NCBI GenBank assembly: GCA_020636045.1
Contig: JACJYP010000006.1
Coordinates: 124,001-188,000 of the forward strand
Reading direction: 5' to 3'
Length of the DNA: 64,000 nucleotides
DNA from: Lewinellaceae bacterium
GTDB taxonomy: Bacteria; Bacteroidota; Bacteroidia; Chitinophagales; Saprospiraceae
Below, one piece after another: positions 51,990-60,319 of the stretch. A model generated the notes under the pieces. It had not been told where the DNA came from. It ran no database searches and was given only the letters and a program-made list of their open reading frames with translations. Within the stretch, counting starts at the first letter, position 1, and each line of letters begins with the position of its first letter. Position numbers and translations under genes: made by a program.

Positions 51990-53972
51990 TTATCGTTGCG
52001 CGTCTGCACGAGCCTTCATCTGAGCGGCCATGCCGGGGTTGCCCAGCGCTGTGTACACTTCTGCGGCATCGTCGAGCAGGCGGATGTCTTCCGTCTGCCG
52101 GTCGATCCCGAATTGCAGGAAATGGAGCGCCGTCTGCGGGTCGTTTTTCTTTCTAAAGTAAAACTCGTAGCCCGCGCGATGGCAAAACGCCACGTATTTA
52201 TCTGCATTCGAGCCGTCGAGGTACTTCATGTACTGATCGACGAAGGAGCGGAAGTTGTTGTTGTAAGGGATCTTTTCCATGATGTACTCAAACTCGTGGA
52301 AAAGTTTGTCGAGCTGGTGGTCCAGATCGAAGCGCGCGGCTGCCACGGCCGATCGCATGACCAGAGCGGCGCTGTAGTTGGGGTTGATCTCCAGCGAGCG
52401 CTTGATGTGGTATTCCATCGTATCGACGAGCGCTGCTTTCTGCGCCGGGTCCGTAGTGCCCTGATATACATCCTTGTAGAGGGAGGTGACATAGAAGCAA
52501 TGCGAACGCGCGCTGTTGTACGATACCTTGATCGCGGCCTGGTTGAGCGACATGGCATTTTTCCAGTCGGGCACGCGAGTCAGCGTTTGCCAGCAGAAAA
52601 AGGCCGCGGCGATGGCGAGCAGGCCTCCAGCAAAGATTCCTGGCTGATCGGCGGTTTCCTTGAACCATTCCGGCATCTTGCGGGCGAGCAGCCAGGCGGC
52701 AAACAGGCAGAATGCCACCGACGGCATGTAGGCGAAGCGCTCGTTCATAAAAGTACCTACCGATACGAACAGGTTGGATACGATACTCAGCGTAAGCAGC
52801 CAGTAAGCGATGCTGTAGGCCGGCACCGTGCGCTTGCGCATCCGGATCAGCGCCCAGATGCCCATGCCCAGGTACAATGCCAGCGACAACAGGGCGCGCC
52901 AGTCCGACCAGCTGACTTTCGGCACATGGTAGGGGTAGTAGTCGTGCGTAAGCGGATATGGGTAGAACAGGAGTTTCAGGTACCATCCCAGCGTCAGGAA
53001 AATAGTGGCCAGTTTTTCGCCGCCTGTCATGCCGATGAAGGGGTCGTTCATCAGGTCGCTCACCGCCTTGCCGTGGTTGAGCATAAAACCCAGTGCCTTG
53101 AAGCGGATCAGGATGAACAGCAGCGCCGCGCCTGCCAGCGGCAGTATCACGGAGAACATGCGCCCCTTCAGCGACGGCGCCGGCACGAAGAACCACAAAG
53201 TGAGCGGGATGACCGCCAGAAAGGTCATGGCATTTTCCTTTGACATCATGCCGAGCAGGAGGAACAGCCCGGAGAGCCAGAGGTAAGGTCCGCTCCGGGT
53301 ATCGATGTATTTGAGCGAAGCCCAGAGCGCCGCGAGGCTGCAAAGCAGGGCCAGTATCTCGTCGCGGCCTTTGATATTAGCCACGCACTCGGAATGCAGC
53401 GGGTGCATCACGAAGATCGCTGCCGCCAGAAATGGCAGGCTGAAATACCAGCGGCCGCCTTCTTTGACGGGAAAAAGCCCCAGCAAAATGCGGAACAACA
53501 GGATGCCCGTGAGCCCGTAGAGCAATATGTTGATAAAGTGGCTGATGTACGGCAGGTTGATATTGTCTTTCCCAAACAGGCCGACTTCCACGGCAAAAGT
53601 TGCCAGGGACAGGGGGCGGTAGCGACCGCCTTCCAGGAGGTATAGCGACTCTTTTTTCTGAAAATAGCCCATGAAACTGTCGTGCGAAAAAATATCGCCC
53701 AGCCCGGCGAAGCCCTGCTGCGTATAGGCATTCTTCTGGATCACCATCTCGTCGTCGAGGATGTAACCGAATCCCAGCGAGGCGCCGTACAGCACAAAAG
53801 CAAGGGCAAGCAACAGCAATGCCGGCGCCCAGTGCTCCTGCCAGAAGCCCGGCTTCAATAGCGCAGGGCCCGGCGGTGTGGTACGGCGGGCAGGTTTTGC
53901 CGCCGCCGGTGCTGCCGGCGGGGCGGGAGATTTTTTCGCGGGTTTGGACTTCGCTTTGTTTTTCGCAGCCAT
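51990..53972 (-). CDS. TMTC/PMT-like multipass membrane protein with C-terminal TPRs
   Basis: About 660 aa from ATG 53972 (MAAKNKAKSKPAKKS, a basic Ala/Pro/Lys leader that probably stays cytoplasmic). Then eleven or so hydrophobic helices. The first loop holds GYILDDEMVIQKN, with an acidic pair typical of GT-C glycosyltransferases (DUF1736/TMTC and PMT families), and FVMHPLHSECVANIKGRDEIL is a conserved family segment. Residues ~510-660 form a short TPR domain. A role in O-mannosylation-like protein glycosylation, or simply in lipid-linked sugar transfer, is plausible. The frame opens further upstream but without membrane features. Confidence 0.82.
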   Translation of the reverse strand: MAAKNKAKSKPAKKSPAPPAAPAAAKPARRTTPPGPALLKPGFWQEHWAPALLLLALAFVLYGASLGFGYILDDEMVIQKNAYTQQGFAGLGDIFSHDSFMGYFQKKESLYLLEGGRYRPLSLATFAVEVGLFGKDNINLPYISHFINILLYGLTGILLFRILLGLFPVKEGGRWYFSLPFLAAAIFVMHPLHSECVANIKGRDEILALLCSLAALWASLKYIDTRSGPYLWLSGLFLLLGMMSKENAMTFLAVIPLTLWFFVPAPSLKGRMFSVILPLAGAALLFILIRFKALGFMLNHGKAVSDLMNDPFIGMTGGEKLATIFLTLGWYLKLLFYPYPLTHDYYPYHVPKVSWSDWRALLSLALYLGMGIWALIRMRKRTVPAYSIAYWLLTLSIVSNLFVSVGTFMNERFAYMPSVAFCLFAAWLLARKMPEWFKETADQPGIFAGGLLAIAAAFFCWQTLTRVPDWKNAMSLNQAAIKVSYNSARSHCFYVTSLYKDVYQGTTDPAQKAALVDTMEYHIKRSLEINPNYSAALVMRSAVAAARFDLDHQLDKLFHEFEYIMEKIPYNNNFRSFVDQYMKYLDGSNADKYVAFCHRAGYEFYFRKKNDPQTALHFLQFGIDRQTEDIRLLDDAAEVYTALGNPGMAAQMKARADAQR

Positions 53973-54374
53973 GATGCCTGAGATTTGGTGGAGAAAGGCA
54001 ACGCTACGGACTTCCGCAGGCCATTTCCGGGGGGCAAATATCGCGCTTCTTGCGGGAGTGCAAAAAAAGACCTTGCAGGGAGGAGTGGAATATGGCAATT
54101 GTTGGGAAGGATTTTTGAAGAAAGTGGCACGAACAGGCTTATCAGGGCTTCTACCGTTCAACATTGGCGGAATACCGCCGCCAGTATTAGAAAAGGGCCG
54201 GTTCTTCATTTTCGTTGATCATATTACAATTGGTATTTATAGAGCCGAACGGCCTTGTCTCGAACAGGCGGTAAAATTTAAAGTGCCAAAATGCGTTTAC
54301 GAGGGGCTTGGGTCAGGGGCATTCCTGTTACCTTTGCGCCGATTTTTTCACCCTTTAAATTATTTACTATCTCT
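53973..54374. other. 402-bp divergent intergenic region
   Basis: Separates the TMTC-like gene (-) from the small lipoprotein gene (+). The right end has a good promoter (54308-54336). The rest shows only shadow ORFs; no RNA gene or repeat was recognised. Confidence 0.5.
54308..54336 (+). promoter_or_regulatory. promoter of the lipocalin-like lipoprotein gene (TTG-N18-TACCTTTG)
   Basis: -33 TTG at 54308-54310 and -7 TACCTTTG at 54329-54336, 18 nt apart, an exact match to the Bacteroidetes consensus. The leader to the ATG at 54375 is about 30 nt. Confidence 0.75.
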
Positions 54375-54818
54375 ATGAATCGCTTAATCAAAACCCTTTT
54401 GCTGCTTTTCGTTGTTGCCGGTTTCAGCATGACCGCATGCAAAAAAGACAGCGACAGCAAGTCGAATGAAGAAAAACTCACAGGCGCTTCGTGCTGGAAA
54501 CAGAGCAAAGTGGAAGCACAGGATCCCTTCACCGGTTCCTGGGTAGAGGATACCATCGACGATTGCGACAAGGACGACTGCATCACCTTCAATGAAGACA
54601 AAACGCTGGACTTTGACGAAGGCGCAGTAAAATGCGATCCCAGCGATCCGCAAACGGCCACCGGTACCTGGAGCCTGAGCGCCGACGGCACAACCCTCAC
54701 GCTGAACGATCCTAACTCCGGCAGCTTCACCGGTACGGTCACCGAACTGACGGACAGCAAACTGGTGCTTGAGATCGACGTTCTCGGGTTCAAAAGCCGC
54801 ATCACGTTCACCAACTAA
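54375..54818 (+). CDS. small lipocalin-like lipoprotein
   Basis: About 147 aa from ATG 54375; the upstream ATG at 54291 would run across the promoter and lacks a signal peptide. Signal MNRLIKTLLLLFVVAGFSMTAC with lipobox Cys22. The mature part is Asp/Lys-rich, with paired Cys residues (CWKQSK, DDCDKDDC, VKCDPSD), and ends in a beta-rich half (GTWSLSADGTTLTLNDPNSG) that suggests the lipocalin-like DUF4923/DUF5004 type. Function unknown. It has its own promoter and terminator. Confidence 0.78.
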   Translation: MNRLIKTLLLLFVVAGFSMTACKKDSDSKSNEEKLTGASCWKQSKVEAQDPFTGSWVEDTIDDCDKDDCITFNEDKTLDFDEGAVKCDPSDPQTATGTWSLSADGTTLTLNDPNSGSFTGTVTELTDSKLVLEIDVLGFKSRITFTN

Positions 54819-54848
54819 TTCGACGGCCTTTTTCAAGGCTGATATTTC

Positions 54849-54892
54849 GCCGCATAGAGGTTTGGGGTAATCCGCCGCTATGCGGCTTTTTT
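54849..54892 (+). terminator. Rho-independent terminator after the small lipoprotein gene
   Basis: 9-bp stem GCCGCATAG / CTATGCGGC (54849-54857 and 54878-54886) followed directly by TTTTTT. Confidence 0.88.
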
Positions 54893-54900
54893 ATGGCGCT

Positions 54901-54962
54901 ACATTTTTATCAGTTTACCATGCCCTGAATGGCTGCCCGAGTGGGTTCTGACGACATACATG
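54901..54962 (-). repeat. 62-bp direct repeat, left: remnant of a T9SS sorting-domain tail
   Basis: Matches 57876-57937 at 57 of 62 positions by eye. On the minus strand it encodes MYVVRTHSGSHSGHGKLIKM and a TAG stop; the other copy encodes MYVVRIHSGSHSGQGKLIKM and TAA, the end of the Kelch protein. Similarity stops sharply at the ATG of that segment (54962/54963). It is either a leftover of a second Kelch-type gene or a duplication made when the island at 54963-57875 came in. Confidence 0.85.
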
Positions 54963-54974
54963 AACTATGAGAAC

Positions 54975-56213
54975 TCATTTGGCTACTTTACATAACGATT
55001 TATAAAACCACTTTTTCTTTTTTATAGAATACATATATGAGTGGTTCGTACCGAGATTATATTTTAAAAGTTCGCTAAGCACCTCAGGTTCACTCTTGCC
55101 CTTAAAAATCTCTGATTTTGCCAAAACTTTCACTGCCGAATCAATTCCTGTTAGGTCAGAAAACTCATAAAATTGAATATCACACCCTACATGTAAGTAT
55201 ATAATTTGACCCGGATAGATTGGCATGTCTTTTAGGATGCCATTTCTTTCACAGATGATTTCCAGAGATAGTGATGGAAACTGAGATTTCCGCTTGGCAA
55301 GGATATTATTCAAATATTCCTTGTCACTAACTATATGTTTCTTGGATTCTTTCCCATCAAACTCATTAGGAACAGCAAAATCTGAAAAATAACAACAGGG
55401 TTCAGGAGGTGGAAGTGCCGCAAATTTGCATGATACATTTGGGTTTATGGTTTTTGCTATGCTACAGAAAATGTATGCACTGTCAATTTTATTTTTTTCA
55501 AAGTAAAAATTAGATAACCTCAAGTTATTATCAGGGTTTAATCCATCGAGTTTAAAAATTTTCAAAGAAATCTGGAAGACCTCTTCAGTTTCATTCCTTT
55601 CAATGTGGTATTTTGCCAGCATCTCAAGGCCTTCGCTTCTTTCAGGATAAAGGTTATTGAACTGTTTAATAGCATCCAACATTAATGCATCGTTATTTAA
55701 ATCTTCATAATACCTCATAGCATTTAGTAAATAATTAAATCCTTTTTTATCTGGATAATACTTAATCAATTGACCCGACAACTCTTTCCTGTTATATTTT
55801 TGTGCCAACGAATAACAATATAAAAAACTATTTTCATCAAAAATAAAATTAGATGGAATTTTGTCGCTATAGAATATTTGTAGAAATTCGTTTTCAATTA
55901 GTTCATCGGCGTATGCTCTTGAACTTCTGTCCAAATTAATTGCGGTTAGGGTCTGAAGCCACTTTATCCTTCTCCTGTAATCTAAATTTCCATTATTTAG
56001 GATAAATCCTTTATAATATTTCTGACATTCTTCTAGATCTTTTTGGTTTATATAATTTTTGAGTGTGTGCTCCAGTAAAAAATAATAAGCGTCTGATCGC
56101 TCTTTTGCATCAGTACTAATTTCTATTATCGCCTCAAGAAAACGTTTGGCGGTTTGATCTTTACCAGCACGCTTTTTCTTTTCATATGATATCCAAAGGG
56201 CGGTTTTTTTAAG
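54975..56213 (-). CDS. island protein, C-terminal portion (continues 56126-57103 after a -1 shift)
   Basis: An open frame of 413 codons with no ATG until deep inside (the first ATG-type Met is in LLNAMRYYE); the only early start-like codon is a TTG at 55934 with no ribosome-binding site. Residues from the beginning of the frame (KTALWISYEKKKRAGKDQTA) continue naturally from the end of the gene above when one base is re-read, so this is most likely the second part of one protein. It is Lys/Asn/Ile-rich, helical and TPR-like (EGLEMLAKYHIERNETEEVF), with a Cys-rich spot PPEPCCYFSDF. Strongly AT-rich, unlike the flanks. Unknown function. Confidence 0.6.
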   Translation of the reverse strand, partial: LKKTALWISYEKKKRAGKDQTAKRFLEAIIEISTDAKERSDAYYFLLEHTLKNYINQKDLEECQKYYKGFILNNGNLDYRRRIKWLQTLTAINLDRSSRAYADELIENEFLQIFYSDKIPSNFIFDENSFLYCYSLAQKYNRKELSGQLIKYYPDKKGFNYLLNAMRYYEDLNNDALMLDAIKQFNNLYPERSEGLEMLAKYHIERNETEEVFQISLKIFKLDGLNPDNNLRLSNFYFEKNKIDSAYIFCSIAKTINPNVSCKFAALPPPEPCCYFSDFAVPNEFDGKESKKHIVSDKEYLNNILAKRKSQFPSLSLEIICERNGILKDMPIYPGQIIYLHVGCDIQFYEFSDLTGIDSAVKVLAKSEIFKGKSEPEVLSELLKYNLGTNHSYMYSIKKKKWFYKSLCKVAK

Positions 56214-57103
56214 TCAATATTAATAAATTTTTGATTTAGAGATTTGATTGTATTAATTTCACTGGAAATTAGCCCTGAGTTAATGTAAGGGTTGGAGTAT
56301 GGAGTAATTACTTCATAAACATATTGGGCTTTAGAAGACTCTAAATCAGGGCAGTGTAAATTCATCTGTTTTGCAGAAACTATAATATCAAAAAACTTAT
56401 TTCTGGCTTGAATTCTTTCGTTTTCAAAATCTCTGAACTCATTTGCAAATTCGACACGAGCACTAACTGTGGGATGATCGAATTTTTTTTCAATAAAATT
56501 TTTCAATAATATTTCTGGCGCTAAATCAGACGTAATGCACCTGTTATTAATGATTTCAAAACCGGAAATAAATATCTTACATACATTTTCATTAGTATAG
56601 TTTGGGCCTTCTATGTGGGTTCTTTTAAAATCACGTAAAAAGCGCCTTGCTTTTTCTTTTTGCTCTTCTAAACTGAGTGCTCTGAATTGTAAAGTGTCAA
56701 CATCAATTTGTTCAAGAATTTCTGTGTGATTTATATTATGTAAATATCCATTTACCCTTATAGTTTGTGCGTCAATTTTTGAATAAGTTAGAAAAATAAA
56801 ATTCTTTAATTCAGGATTGAGATTTTTTTCTATCTCAAACTCTTGTTTTCTTGCATTTTCATTAAAATCATTGAGAATTTGGTATTTTAGACCGGCGAAC
56901 TTGCTGCTGATAAATTTGCATGAAAATTCTTTGTCGTCAATAACATTTTGCAATACTTCCTCGAATTTTTTAGAAAAGTCATTATTGTTGCCAATAACAA
57001 CATTCCGGATAGTTACATAGTCCCATTCGCAATACTGCTGGGCCGATATAGTCGCTATATATGAAGATAGTATGGTTATCAGACTTAGAGCAAAAACTTT
57101 CAT
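56126..57103 (-). CDS. island protein, N-terminal portion, unknown secreted protein
   Basis: 325 aa as an uninterrupted ORF. Signal peptide MKVFALSLITILSSYIATISA. Then an alpha/beta region (YCEWDYVTIRNVVIGNNNDF, ICKIFISGFEIINN-like spacing) I cannot assign; it ends with ... FINIDLKK in the shared part and a short, unlikely 28-residue tail after that. If a -1 shift occurs at 56204-56210 the product is about 709 aa. The start codon overlaps the stop of the upstream gene (TAATG), so the two are coupled. Strongly AT-rich. Confidence 0.65.
   Translation of the reverse strand: MKVFALSLITILSSYIATISAQQYCEWDYVTIRNVVIGNNNDFSKKFEEVLQNVIDDKEFSCKFISSKFAGLKYQILNDFNENARKQEFEIEKNLNPELKNFIFLTYSKIDAQTIRVNGYLHNINHTEILEQIDVDTLQFRALSLEEQKEKARRFLRDFKRTHIEGPNYTNENVCKIFISGFEIINNRCITSDLAPEILLKNFIEKKFDHPTVSARVEFANEFRDFENERIQARNKFFDIIVSAKQMNLHCPDLESSKAQYVYEVITPYSNPYINSGLISSEINTIKSLNQKFINIDLKKPPFGYHMKRKSVLVKIKPPNVFLRR
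56204..56210 (-). other. A7 run: possible -1 frameshift site joining two ORFs
   Basis: On the minus strand the zero frame reads GAC TTA AAA AAA CCG, so A-AAA-AAA is an in-phase slippery heptamer. A one-base backward slip continues as ACC GCC CTT TGG into the 409-residue downstream frame. A stop (TGA, 56216-56214) limits that frame on its 5' side, just above the run. It could be programmed slippage, a true frameshift mutation, or a sequencing/assembly error in a homopolymer. Confidence 0.6.
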
Positions 57104-57564
57104 TAATAGCAGTTTTGAACAAGATATGTTTTATCAGATACAACCTGAAAGGTTTCCACTTTCCCATTATGCTTGATAGACACTTTGCCCTCAAGTACCC
57201 AATAAATTTTTTGAGTTTCTCCAGAGATTTCAGAATCAACAAAAACTTGTAAATTATTCTTATCTATAACTGTAATTGCAGTAGCACAATTAGGGCTATC
57301 TGCAAGGATTGTCAATTTGTGTATTTTTTTCGTTGTCTGTCTTAATTCTTTAGTTATTGCATCATTGGGTGTGGTGCTGGTTTTATTCTTGTTAGAAGTA
57401 AGGTTAGTATCTCTTTTTGATGGCCACTCATTTTGTTTTACAAATCCATTAGGGTCTTTATTGTCTATAGGTTGTTCAGATATTTGACACTGCCTTATTG
57501 CAACCGCAAGAGTAATGATTGCGATGACCAAGCCTGCAAGTGCAATTTTAGTATCAGTATGCAT
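57103..57564 (-). CDS. small membrane-anchored protein of unknown function
   Basis: 153 aa. One N-terminal membrane helix (IALAGLVIAIITLAVAI) followed by a Thr/Asn/Lys linker and a ~75-residue beta-rich domain (ITVIDKNNLQVFVDSEISG ... VEGKVSIKHNGKV-like). Not recognised. Its TAA overlaps the ATG of the next gene (TAATG), so it is the first gene of the island's two-gene operon. AT-rich. Confidence 0.6.
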   Translation of the reverse strand: MHTDTKIALAGLVIAIITLAVAIRQCQISEQPIDNKDPNGFVKQNEWPSKRDTNLTSNKNKTSTTPNDAITKELRQTTKKIHKLTILADSPNCATAITVIDKNNLQVFVDSEISGETQKIYWVLEGKVSIKHNGKVETFQVVSDKTYLVQNCY

Positions 57565-57873
57565 TGAACAACATTAGTTTTTCCTTCTACGTGAGTACCA
57601 GTTGAAGGCATTACCTATATCTACATTATAAGGAGTAAACATATGCATATTCCTGGGTCCATGATAACATAAGCGTAAGGGGGGTAATGGCTAATGCTAT
57701 CTTACGAGACCAAAGAAAGAACATACAATAAACTGGCCTTTCAGAGAAAGCACTAGGTAACTGCTTCGATTTCAGCAAGCGATCACACTAGCCCCAAAAT
57801 AATGGTATAAATTGCAAATAGGCAAAAGGCCAAGGTTTTTTCTGCATTTTAACTATATGGTACGCATATCTAC
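57565..57873. other. 309-bp gene-free region at the right end of the island
   Basis: Upstream of the island operon and downstream of the Kelch gene; it must hold the operon's promoter, but no clear TAnnTTTG with a -33 TTG was found. No ORF, RNA or inverted repeat of note. Confidence 0.45.
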
Positions 57874-59106
57874 TTACATTTTTATCAGTTTACCTTGCCC
57901 TGAATGGCTGCCTGAGTGTATCCTGACGACATACATGCCAGGAAGCAGATCATCAACAGATAAAGTTGCCGGACCGGAGAAGTGCATATGGCGAAGTGTT
58001 TTTATCACTTTCCCCTGAATGTCGAGCACGTCGATCCTGATAGCGCCGGCATCCTGCGCTGAGCGCCATTTCAGCGCGACAAGATCATGGTCCTGCGTCG
58101 GATTCGGGTATATCATCACCGCGCGATCCCAAAGCGCAACGTCGTTCACACCGCTGGTCAGGATCGAGTCGGGCGTGTACTCGTAAAACGAGCGGTTGAT
58201 CGGAGCCGGAAACCCCGTGATATTATCGCCGAGCCCCATGTATCCCTTATCGCCGATGCTGAAGCCGATTCCTTCGTCCCAGGCCTTCGTGTCGGGATAA
58301 TCGGCTTTCTGCACCCATTCGCCGCTGTAGGGATTGTATTCGAAGAACTGCTGCGCATCGTCGAGTCCCATGCCGAAATATCCCTGGTTGCCGATGGAAA
58401 AGGCCGTTGCCAGTGCGGTCGGGCTGCGTGGCAGACTCTGTATCTGCGTCCAGGAATCCGCAACGGGGTCGTAGGCATAAAAATCATTGAACAAGGGGGT
58501 GTCGTCATTGGCTCCGCTGCCAACATAACCTTTTCCTGCTGCGCTGAACGCCACGGCAGCCACAAGCGGCAACGGCATATCCGCCACCTGCATCCACTGA
58601 TCGTTTGAAGGGTCGTAGGCCCAAAAGTCTTTCAATACGTGGTGCCCCTGGTCGTCAAAATATTCTCCGGTACCGACGTAACCCTTGTCATCTATGACGA
58701 AACAGACGGCGACGCCGCGTCCGTGACCGGGAAAGGGTGTTCGTTGCTGCCAGCTGTCGTTTTGATGGTCGTATTCCCAGAGCTCGTTCGTATAGTTGCC
58801 TGCTCCGTTGTCGCCCAGGCAGACATAACCTTTGTCGCCGATGGCAAAACTGACCGGGCGGTTTGAGGTGCCAGCGCCGGGAAAATCGCCTTTTTGTGTC
58901 CACATGTTCGTCTGCGGGTCATACTCCCACATATCAATGCATGAGCTGGCGCCAAGGCCCACGTAACCTTTTCCGGCGACGGAAAATGCGATCTGGGAAT
59001 GGGTAAAGCAGCCCGGGTAGTCGGCTTTTTTGACCCAGCTGCCCTGTGCGGGAAGCAGGGAAGTGAAAACAAACAGGAAAGCAATGGAAAGTAGCGGACG
59101 GATCAT
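57874..59106 (-). CDS. Kelch-repeat T9SS cargo protein
   Basis: About 410 aa from ATG 59106 (MIRPLLSIAFLFVFTSLLPA signal peptide; the frame opens further upstream). Six Kelch-type blades over ~22-310, with repeats such as 'GKGYVGLGASSCIDMWEYDP' and 'GDKGYVCLGDNGAGNYTNEL', then a T9SS type A sorting domain (VMIYPNPTQDHDLVAL ... SGQGKLIKM). The protein should be exported by type IX secretion. Its last 62 bp are repeated at 54901-54962. Confidence 0.88.
   Translation of the reverse strand: MIRPLLSIAFLFVFTSLLPAQGSWVKKADYPGCFTHSQIAFSVAGKGYVGLGASSCIDMWEYDPQTNMWTQKGDFPGAGTSNRPVSFAIGDKGYVCLGDNGAGNYTNELWEYDHQNDSWQQRTPFPGHGRGVAVCFVIDDKGYVGTGEYFDDQGHHVLKDFWAYDPSNDQWMQVADMPLPLVAAVAFSAAGKGYVGSGANDDTPLFNDFYAYDPVADSWTQIQSLPRSPTALATAFSIGNQGYFGMGLDDAQQFFEYNPYSGEWVQKADYPDTKAWDEGIGFSIGDKGYMGLGDNITGFPAPINRSFYEYTPDSILTSGVNDVALWDRAVMIYPNPTQDHDLVALKWRSAQDAGAIRIDVLDIQGKVIKTLRHMHFSGPATLSVDDLLPGMYVVRIHSGSHSGQGKLIKM
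57876..57937 (-). repeat. 62-bp direct repeat, right: end of the Kelch gene
   Basis: The last 20 codons and the first bases of the stop of the Kelch gene; partner of 54901-54962, in the same orientation. The two copies bracket 2.9 kb of AT-rich DNA. Confidence 0.85.
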
Positions 59107-59214
59107 GATCGGATCGTTTTTCGTGTGTGAAGATGTTTGCCATCTACACACACGCAGAAAAATCCGGGTGGTTGGGTGCCGCACTTAGATTTTCGGGGAT
59201 TCGGCCTGTTGCAC

Positions 59215-59613
59215 TTACTGAAAGGGTTCGAAACAGTCGTAATTGCGCTGCCGGTAAATTTTTCCGTCCCGGAACTCGAATACCTGCGCGAAATAGGCGG
59301 TCATTTGTCCGCCCGCGGGGATGTTGCCGATCGGGATCGCAAGTGTGCCGCGCCAGATGCACTCCAGCACGACCGTATCGCCAACCGACAGCAGGTTTTT
59401 CACTTCATATTTCTCTTCGCTCAAAAGATTGCTGCCTTTTTCGGAGGCGGTCTTCAGGTCGTTCAGGGTTCTGCGGGCCGTATTTTTAGTGACGGCGTTC
59501 GGATATTCGGTTTGTTCGATCTCCGGATGGTAAAAGTCAATGAGCTCTGCAGGAGATGTTCTTTGCTCCAGCATTTTCAGGAAATCGAGGACTGTTTTTT
59601 CTTGTGCTGTCAT
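59215..59613 (-). CDS. NTF2-like/SnoaL-type protein
   Basis: 132 aa, no signal peptide. A single NTF2-like alpha+beta barrel: an N-terminal helix pair (EKTVLDFLKMLEQRTSPAELIDFY), the strand HPEIEQTEYPNA, and a C-terminal ECIWRGTLAIPIG ... AYFAQVFEFRDGKIYRQRNYD, typical of polyketide-cyclase-like or dehydratase-like proteins that often have no known substrate. It lies 21 nt after the DUF5946-like gene, so it is in the same operon. Confidence 0.83.
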   Translation of the reverse strand: MTAQEKTVLDFLKMLEQRTSPAELIDFYHPEIEQTEYPNAVTKNTARRTLNDLKTASEKGSNLLSEEKYEVKNLLSVGDTVVLECIWRGTLAIPIGNIPAGGQMTAYFAQVFEFRDGKIYRQRNYDCFEPFQ

Positions 59614-59634
59614 TTTGCCGGGTTGTTAAGGTGT

Positions 59635-60171
59635 TCAAAAATAGTCCCGGATGATGCGGTCGATCGCCTGTTTGTGTTTCCTGTACCAGCAATTCCAGAC
59701 ATCTTCCGCCCAGGCCCGTACTTTCATTTCGTGCTCTTCCAGGTTTTTTGCCGACAAAATATCGGCTACGGTCATATGGCCGTTTGGCGACGGCGGTTCC
59801 AGCCATTCAAAAGCGGGTTCATTTGCCAGCAATTCGGATAGTTTTTCAGTAGCCTGCCTGCCGCCAAGACCCTCTACCAGCACAAAATACAAACTCACGA
59901 GGTGCCCGTTTACGGATTGTATGGCTTGCCGGCCCGGTTGCCCCGGATGCTGAACGGCATACGTGTCGACCGTGAGCCGGTGTGTGAGGCGCAGGTAGTT
60001 GTATTCCCCGTATTCTTTCGCCAGCACCAGACCGTACAGGTCCCAGCAGCCCTGCGTTGCGCCGATGTATTTGTGCGGAACACCCGCTTTGTCTTCCACC
60101 ACCGCGCCGCAACCGTAGCAAGGGGTTGTTTTTTTTATGTCCGGGTCATTTCCGGTGTTACGCGTTTCCAT
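59635..60171 (-). CDS. DUF5946-like protein
   Basis: 178 aa. The N-terminus has a Cys pair in CYGCGAVVEDKAG, then GCWDLYGLVLAKEYGEY, and the phrase HRLTVDTYAVQHPGQ, which I associate with DUF5946; the tail holds a Trp-rich VRAWAEDVWNCWY. Function unknown. Its start codon lies within the end of the truncated RibD_C-like frame (overlap 14 nt), which suggests the three short genes once formed one operon. Confidence 0.75.
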   Translation of the reverse strand: METRNTGNDPDIKKTTPCYGCGAVVEDKAGVPHKYIGATQGCWDLYGLVLAKEYGEYNYLRLTHRLTVDTYAVQHPGQPGRQAIQSVNGHLVSLYFVLVEGLGGRQATEKLSELLANEPAFEWLEPPSPNGHMTVADILSAKNLEEHEMKVRAWAEDVWNCWYRKHKQAIDRIIRDYF

Positions 60172-60313
60172 AAAGCACCTCGTAGGTCATGATTTGCAGG
60201 CCGTTTTCATAAACATCCGAATCGGTCAGGGCAAGTTTATATGCAGACGTTGAGCCGCCGAATATTTTCGTACCGTCGCCCAGGATCAGCGGGTTCAGTT
60301 TGATTTTCCTCAT
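60158..60313 (-). pseudogene. truncated dihydrofolate-reductase-like (RibD_C) remnant
   Basis: A 51-residue frame, ATG 60313 to TAA 60158, reading NPLILGDGTKIFGG, then YKLALTDSDVYENGLQIMTYE: this is the C-terminal end of the RibD_C/dihydrofolate-reductase family (usual length ~175-190 aa). The N-terminal two thirds, with the cofactor loop, are missing because the GH95 stop (60320) lies immediately upstream. It is therefore a deletion remnant, not an intact enzyme. Confidence 0.7.
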
Positions 60314-60319
60314 GATGCG

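Noticed and set aside
51996..53243. 415-aa ORF on the plus strand
   Set aside because: Antisense of the TMTC-like membrane protein; high Arg/Gln/His content typical of a shadow frame in GC-rich DNA.
55934..55934. TTG at this position as the true start of the downstream island ORF
   Set aside because: No ribosome-binding site, and the frame upstream of it is open and protein-like back to the A7 run, so a frameshift junction explains it better.
54963..57875. Insertion sequence or transposon
   Set aside because: No transposase, integrase or terminal inverted repeats are visible; only direct repeats derived from a gene end, so it is described as an island of unknown origin.
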